Shown here in pieces: positions 60,041-64,000 of a stretch of 64,000 bases of DNA (position 1 is its first letter; each line of letters starts with the position of its first letter). Position numbers and translations under genes: made by a program. The notes under the pieces were generated by a model, which had not been told where the DNA came from, did not search any database, and saw only the letters and a list, made by a program, of their open reading frames with translations. The stretch is from Nakazawaea peltata (lineage: Eukaryota > Ascomycota > Pichiomycetes > Alaninales > Pachysolenaceae), in contig BCGQ01000002.1 of NCBI GenBank assembly GCA_001599355.1, positions 633,554-697,553 of the forward strand, read 5' to 3'.

Positions 60041-60126
60041 AGATCTGAGATCTTCCAAAGTATCTGAGATACTTTGGATAATTAGGATTACTTAGGAATA
60101 CTGAGTATCATGGTAATGAGATTACC
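60041..60126. repeat. Cluster of four short perfect inverted repeats centred on G/GAG
   Basis: Within 86 bases downstream of the protease stop: 60041-60053 (AGATCT, G, AGATCT), 60055-60077 (11-bp arms CCAAAGTATCT around G), 60098-60108 (ATACT, G, AGTAT) and 60112-60126 (GGTAAT, GAG, ATTACC). All are exact. They may form hairpins in the 3' UTR; what they do is unknown. Confidence 0.85.
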
Positions 60127-60509
60127 TTCTATATAATTATGGTTTAGTATAATATATGAGTTATAGAGGATGTAGGAATGGTTAGTAGTGGCTACTAGTG
60201 GCTAGGGAGTAGTGGACTGGAGATGGGATGGAGATGGGACGAAGAAGGGAGACGGTCACCCAATCTAACAACTGAGTTTAGTCTATATTTATGAGGAAAT
60301 ATGGAGTAAATTGGAGATAAGCGATAAGGTGACAGTGATCAGTGATAGTGAGCAGTGATAGCGATCTGTGACAGTGATATGTGATATGTGACACTGATAT
60401 GCACTGATTGTGACACCGATATGTGAGAGCAATATATGTCACTAATATGCAGTCACTCCCACATATTCCTTCTGCACTCATCACCCCTCAGCAATTTATC
60501 AATTATTTT

Positions 60510-60531
60510 CGCGTCTTATTCAAATCGCGTC
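60510..60531. promoter_or_regulatory. Two MBF-type (GACGCG) sites upstream of MSH2
   Basis: CGCGTC at 60510-60515 and 60526-60531, complement GACGCG, lie 70 and 54 bp before the MSH2 ATG. ACGCG is the core bound by MBF in yeasts, which drives G1/S expression of replication and repair genes; S. cerevisiae MSH2 is one of them. Confidence 0.6.
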
Positions 60532-60579
60532 ACTCAATTCATTCCCTCAATTTACCCCCCATCTCACCACTTCAACACC

Positions 60580-63393
60580 ATGTCCAGTGTAAGACCAGAG
60601 CTCAAATTCTCTGACAGCTCAGATGAGTCGTCATTCTACAAAACATTCACGCGTGATTTCGAGTCAAAACCCCCTCAAACCGTACGCGTAGTCGACAAAC
60701 AAGACTATTTCATAGTCTTACAAGACGATGCCGAACTTGTAGCTGAGATGATCTACAAAACATCGAGTGTGATCAAGAAACATGGATTCAATGGACGTGA
60801 GATCAAGTATGTGACACTCTCGCCAGCAGTTTTCGCCAATTTCGTCCGCTTAGTGGTCTTTGAATTGGGCCATAAACTTGAGATTTACGACAAAAAATGG
60901 AAGTTGATCAAGAGTGCCTCCCCAGGTAATTTGATGGAGATTGACGAGTACATTCTGAGTTCAGATATGTCCTCATTGCCTATGATTGCTAGTATGAAGA
61001 TCTCGAACGTCGGTGGGTCCAAGAAAATTGGTCTCAGTTACGTTGATCAGAACAATAAGTTGATTGGAATTACTGAATTTATTGATAACGATATCTTTTC
61101 GAATTTGGAGAGTGTGTTGATCCAGTTGGGTATTAATGAGGTGTTGATTGCCTCGCCTGCTAATGACACCGATATCGACCATAATAAGGCCTGTCAAGTC
61201 ATCGATAGATGTAATATCACCATTTCTTATATCAAATCTGGAGATTTTAATACGAAGAATGTCGAGCAAGATTTGATCAGATTGACGGGTAATGAGTTGT
61301 TGTTCGCTACGGCTCAAGTATCACTGTTGACTTTGGCACATTCTTGTGCTAACTCCTTAGTAGAATATTTACATTTGATCTCATCGTCGGCTCCTAATGA
61401 AACTTGGGAACTTCAATGTTACCAACCTTCGAATTTCTTAAAATTAGACTATTCAGCAGTTACTCTGTTGAACTTATTTGATAAAAACGATGCCAGCAAC
61501 AGAACTACCTCGTTGTTCGGCATGTTAAACCATTGTAAATCCATCGGAGGCACCAGAATGCTCTCTCAATGGCTTAAACAGCCTTTAGTAAGTAAAAAAG
61601 AGATCGAAGAACGATTAGATATCGTTGAATTTTTGATCAATGAGGTATTCTTGAGAAATTCTTTGCAAGAAGACATTCTTAAACAAGTGCCAGACCTTTT
61701 GAAATTGGTCAAAAAGCTTGCTAAGAAGTCTGCTAGTAAATCCAGTTTGAATGATGTCATTAGACTTTATCAATTTGCGTTGAAAGTTCCTCAATTGATC
61801 GACTTACTTAAGAGCTCGATGGAAAGTAGTGACGATGCCGAACTTTCTCTGTTATTTGACCGTCTTTGGATCTCTCCTCTTGTAGAACACTCTGTTCAGA
61901 TGGCTAAATTCCAGGAATTAATTGAGAGTACAATCGATTTAGAGTCCTTGGAAAATGCCACGTCTGCTTCTCAATTAAATAACGTACAAATTAACCCGGA
62001 GTTCGATCCGAATTTAATGGAACTCGACTCCAAATTGAAACAATTACAAACTAAGATCAGACAAGAACATCTTAATGTGGCTGATGATTTATCCATGGAG
62101 CTGGAGAAGAAATTGAAATTGGAGAATCATCAGACCCATGGATGGTGTTTCAGATTGACCAGAACCGACAGTGCTGTCTTGAGAGGTAACAAACTGTATA
62201 AAGAATTACAAACCGTAAAAGCTGGAGTCTTCTTTACCACTTCCAGATTACAAGACTTGTGTTCGAGAGTTTTAGAGATTCAACTGGAATACGACAAGTT
62301 ATCCAGTAGTTTAATTAAAGAAATCGTTGAGATTTCGTCTACATACTCTCCTGTCTTCATCAAGTTGTCCATTTGTATCTCTACATTGGACGTTCTTGTG
62401 GCCTTTGCTCATGTCAGTCTGTTTGCTCCTACTCAATATAGTAGACCGGCCAAGATCTATGACATTGACGACTCTTCACGTAAATTAGACCTCCGCAATT
62501 CCAGACATCCTATTTTGGAGTATCAAGAAGACATGTCGTTCATTCCAAACGATGTAGAATTCATTAGAGGTGAAAAAGAGTTCCATTTGATTACTGGTCC
62601 TAATATGGGAGGTAAATCTACGTATATTAGACAAATTGGAGTTATATCTTTAATGTGTCAAATCGGATGTTTTGTTCCATGTGATGAGGGATCGGAATTA
62701 TGTATTTTCGACTCTATTTTACTGAGAGTTGGGGCCTCCGACTCTCAATTGAAAGGTGCCTCTACTTTCATGACTGAAATGTTGGAGATGTCTTCTATTT
62801 TACAGCTGCTGACCAGTAATTCTTTAATTATTGTAGATGAATTAGGAAGAGGTACCTCTACTTACGATGGGTTCGGATTAGCTTGGTCTATCAGCGAACA
62901 TATTTCGTCGAAAATCCACGCCTTCACCTTATTCCTGACCCATTTCCACGAACTTACAAAGTTAAGTGAGAAAGTATCTACGGTGAGCAATTTACATGTG
63001 GTTGCCCATATCCAGGACTCGAAACAAGACTCAGATCAAGATGAGATCACTCTCTTATATAAAGTAGAACCGGGGATTTCCGACCAGTCATTTGGAGTGC
63101 ATGTTCTGGAAGTTGTGCAATTCCCTCAGAAAATTATCGCCATGCTGAAGAGAAAGGCCACCGAATTGGACGAATTCAGCAGCGAAGGAGACAAAAAGAG
63201 AAGCAAATGCAGCCCGGAGCAGATCCTTCTGGGAAATGAATTGTTGAAACGAATTTTGTCGGAATGGAAACAGTCGGTAGTTGATTTGACCGATCTGCAA
63301 GAGATTATTGCCCAATTCAGACAATTGATCTCGACTAAGTACAAGCAAGAAGTTGCCAACGACCAGTTCCTCCAAGAACTGTTGTCCCTTTAG
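60580..63393 (+). CDS. MSH2: DNA mismatch repair protein Msh2
   Basis: Nuclear MutS homologue that forms MutS-alpha and -beta with Msh6 and Msh3. The ATG at 60580 is chosen because the product then starts MSSVRPELKFSD, matching S. cerevisiae MSSTRPELKFSD; the frame runs further upstream but is not conserved and covers the promoter sites. 937 residues. Lever and clamp domains contain LKQPL and LENHQTHGWCFRLTR. The ATPase has Walker A GPNMGGKS (673-680), VDELGRGTSTYDGFG and the THFHEL block. Six CTG codons sit on Ala columns of yeast or human Msh2 (see findings). Confidence 0.97.
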   Translation: MSSVRPELKFSDSSDESSFYKTFTRDFESKPPQTVRVVDKQDYFIVLQDDAELVAEMIYKTSSVIKKHGFNGREIKYVTLSPAVFANFVRLVVFELGHKLEIYDKKWKLIKSASPGNLMEIDEYILSSDMSSLPMIASMKISNVGGSKKIGLSYVDQNNKLIGITEFIDNDIFSNLESVLIQLGINEVLIASPANDTDIDHNKACQVIDRCNITISYIKSGDFNTKNVEQDLIRLTGNELLFATAQVSLLTLAHSCANSLVEYLHLISSSAPNETWELQCYQPSNFLKLDYSAVTLLNLFDKNDASNRTTSLFGMLNHCKSIGGTRMLSQWLKQPLVSKKEIEERLDIVEFLINEVFLRNSLQEDILKQVPDLLKLVKKLAKKSASKSSLNDVIRLYQFALKVPQLIDLLKSSMESSDDAELSLLFDRLWISPLVEHSVQMAKFQELIESTIDLESLENATSASQLNNVQINPEFDPNLMELDSKLKQLQTKIRQEHLNVADDLSMELEKKLKLENHQTHGWCFRLTRTDSAVLRGNKLYKELQTVKAGVFFTTSRLQDLCSRVLEIQLEYDKLSSSLIKEIVEISSTYSPVFIKLSICISTLDVLVAFAHVSLFAPTQYSRPAKIYDIDDSSRKLDLRNSRHPILEYQEDMSFIPNDVEFIRGEKEFHLITGPNMGGKSTYIRQIGVISLMCQIGCFVPCDEGSELCIFDSILLRVGASDSQLKGASTFMTEMLEMSSILQLLTSNSLIIVDELGRGTSTYDGFGLAWSISEHISSKIHAFTLFLTHFHELTKLSEKVSTVSNLHVVAHIQDSKQDSDQDEITLLYKVEPGISDQSFGVHVLEVVQFPQKIIAMLKRKATELDEFSSEGDKKRSKCSPEQILLGNELLKRILSEWKQSVVDLTDLQEIIAQFRQLISTKYKQEVANDQFLQELLSL

Positions 63394-64000
63394 CAAGTAT
63401 ATTTTAAGCCAATAAAGAAGTAGATTTGACCCCGCTTATACCTGTAGTGCGTTATTTTTCGTGCCCTGAGTGGTTTGCCCTGAATTTTCTGCCCCTTCAA
63501 GTTAATTTACTTCGTTGGGATTCTATGCGGGTCGGAGTTCGGTCCAATTGAGCTTAACCGAAGAGTTTACTAGTTAATTAAAGTGACTACTTGTAGTGTA
63601 GAGAGCTGTAGAGAGCACATAGGCTCTTAGCAACTGAATTCAATTTCTCATTTATTGCTATAATATTTATGATTTGCTTGCTTTCCAGATCGACTCCTTT
63701 CTTTTAGCACCAATTCCTTCCATAGCCCAAAGTTCCCTCATGCACGCCGCACTGCGTCCCGAAATCCCTCATCTTCCCCCACAAGTAGACTCCCTCCCTG
63801 CAAAAGAATCCACTCTGCCCCGATTTTTGCCCACTCACTGAAAAAACTGGGGTACGTCTACCCGCGCTATCTCTTAAAATCCGGGGAAAAAGACGTGGGG
63901 TCTGACTCCCCCTTTCTTATTGTGGGGAAAACAGCAAATCGCGCCTATCATTTCTTGAAGAGTCCAATAAAATACAAGGGGGAGGATTTGCAGCTAAATC
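63394..64000. other. Gene-free end of the window
   Basis: 607 bases after MSH2 with C-rich and A/T-rich patches. No gene recognised; it may be the promoter of a gene beyond the edge. Confidence 0.5.

Larger units (their letters stand above)
60029..60579. other. Intergenic: protease 3' region and MSH2 promoter
   Basis: 551 bases. After the palindrome cluster, a degenerate array of GTGACA/GTGATA-type units runs about 60328-60440. Two CGCGTC sites follow close to MSH2. Confidence 0.6.

Noticed and set aside
60436-60579. Longer MSH2 start
   Set aside because: The extra 48 residues are not conserved and overlap promoter sites; ATG 60580 matches the family.
1-64000. CUG-Ser (Candida-type) code
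   Set aside because: CTG is frequent and falls on strict Ala columns (FATHFHEL, ALNLF, HVAEV) rather than Ser columns.
1-64000. tRNA genes, including a CAG-anticodon tRNA
   Set aside because: No stretch with convincing A and B boxes was found by eye, so the decoding tRNA is not in this window.
1-64000. Transposons, LTR elements or other virus-like fossils
   Set aside because: No reverse transcriptase, integrase, transposase or terminal repeats seen; repeats present are short tandem arrays.

Overview
The window is nuclear DNA of a budding yeast (Saccharomycotina). It holds 30 recognisable protein genes on both strands, about 75% of the sequence. Ten short introns have a perfect TACTAAC branch site. 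I see no tRNA, rRNA, transposon, LTR element or CRISPR array.

The strongest signal is the genetic code. CTG codons are common and repeatedly fall on columns that are alanine in homologues: six in MSH2, two in the TPS3/TSL1-like gene, and one each in TOP1, OXP1, EDE1, ACH1, SEC17 and the serine O-acetyltransferase. This points to the CUG-Ala code (NCBI table 26) of the Pachysolen/Nakazawaea/Peterozyma group rather than CUG-Leu or CUG-Ser. Every CTG 'leucine' in a standard translation of this window should be read as Ala.

Layout. 1-6.3 kb: NNF1 (5' end cut off), SEC17, a mitochondrial serine O-acetyltransferase with Cbf1 and Met31/32-type promoter sites, MRPS28, VAM7. 6.3-15.5 kb: SKI8, an eIF4B-like disordered protein, a CSI2/PRM5-like membrane protein, TOP1, a VanZ-like membrane protein. 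15.8-30.5 kb: EDE1, GAR1, CDC5, RPB11, SIN3. 30.8-43.4 kb: PFA4, a four-box mitochondrial HMG protein, TIF11, a NIPA-type Mg transporter, a TatD-like hydrolase divergent from a trehalose-synthase regulatory subunit, and a steryl-ester lipase. 44.4-64 kb: ACH1, an unrecognised mitochondrial-type protein, a secreted Ser/Thr-rich protein, OXP1, a secreted GH3 beta-glucosidase overlapping RIM23/PalC at the stop codons, a PRB1-type protease, and MSH2.

These are mostly unrelated housekeeping genes, with no operon-like system. Some share themes: sulfur and glutathione metabolism (serine O-acetyltransferase, OXP1), mitochondrial function (MRPS28, HMG protein, ACH1) and growth/translation (GAR1, TIF11, MRPS28). 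The gaps carry two unexplained recurrent short motifs (RGTCGTG and TTYGTATTTTGCT), several minisatellites, a cluster of short palindromes after the protease gene, and plausible MBF, heat-shock and RRPE-type sites upstream of the expected genes.
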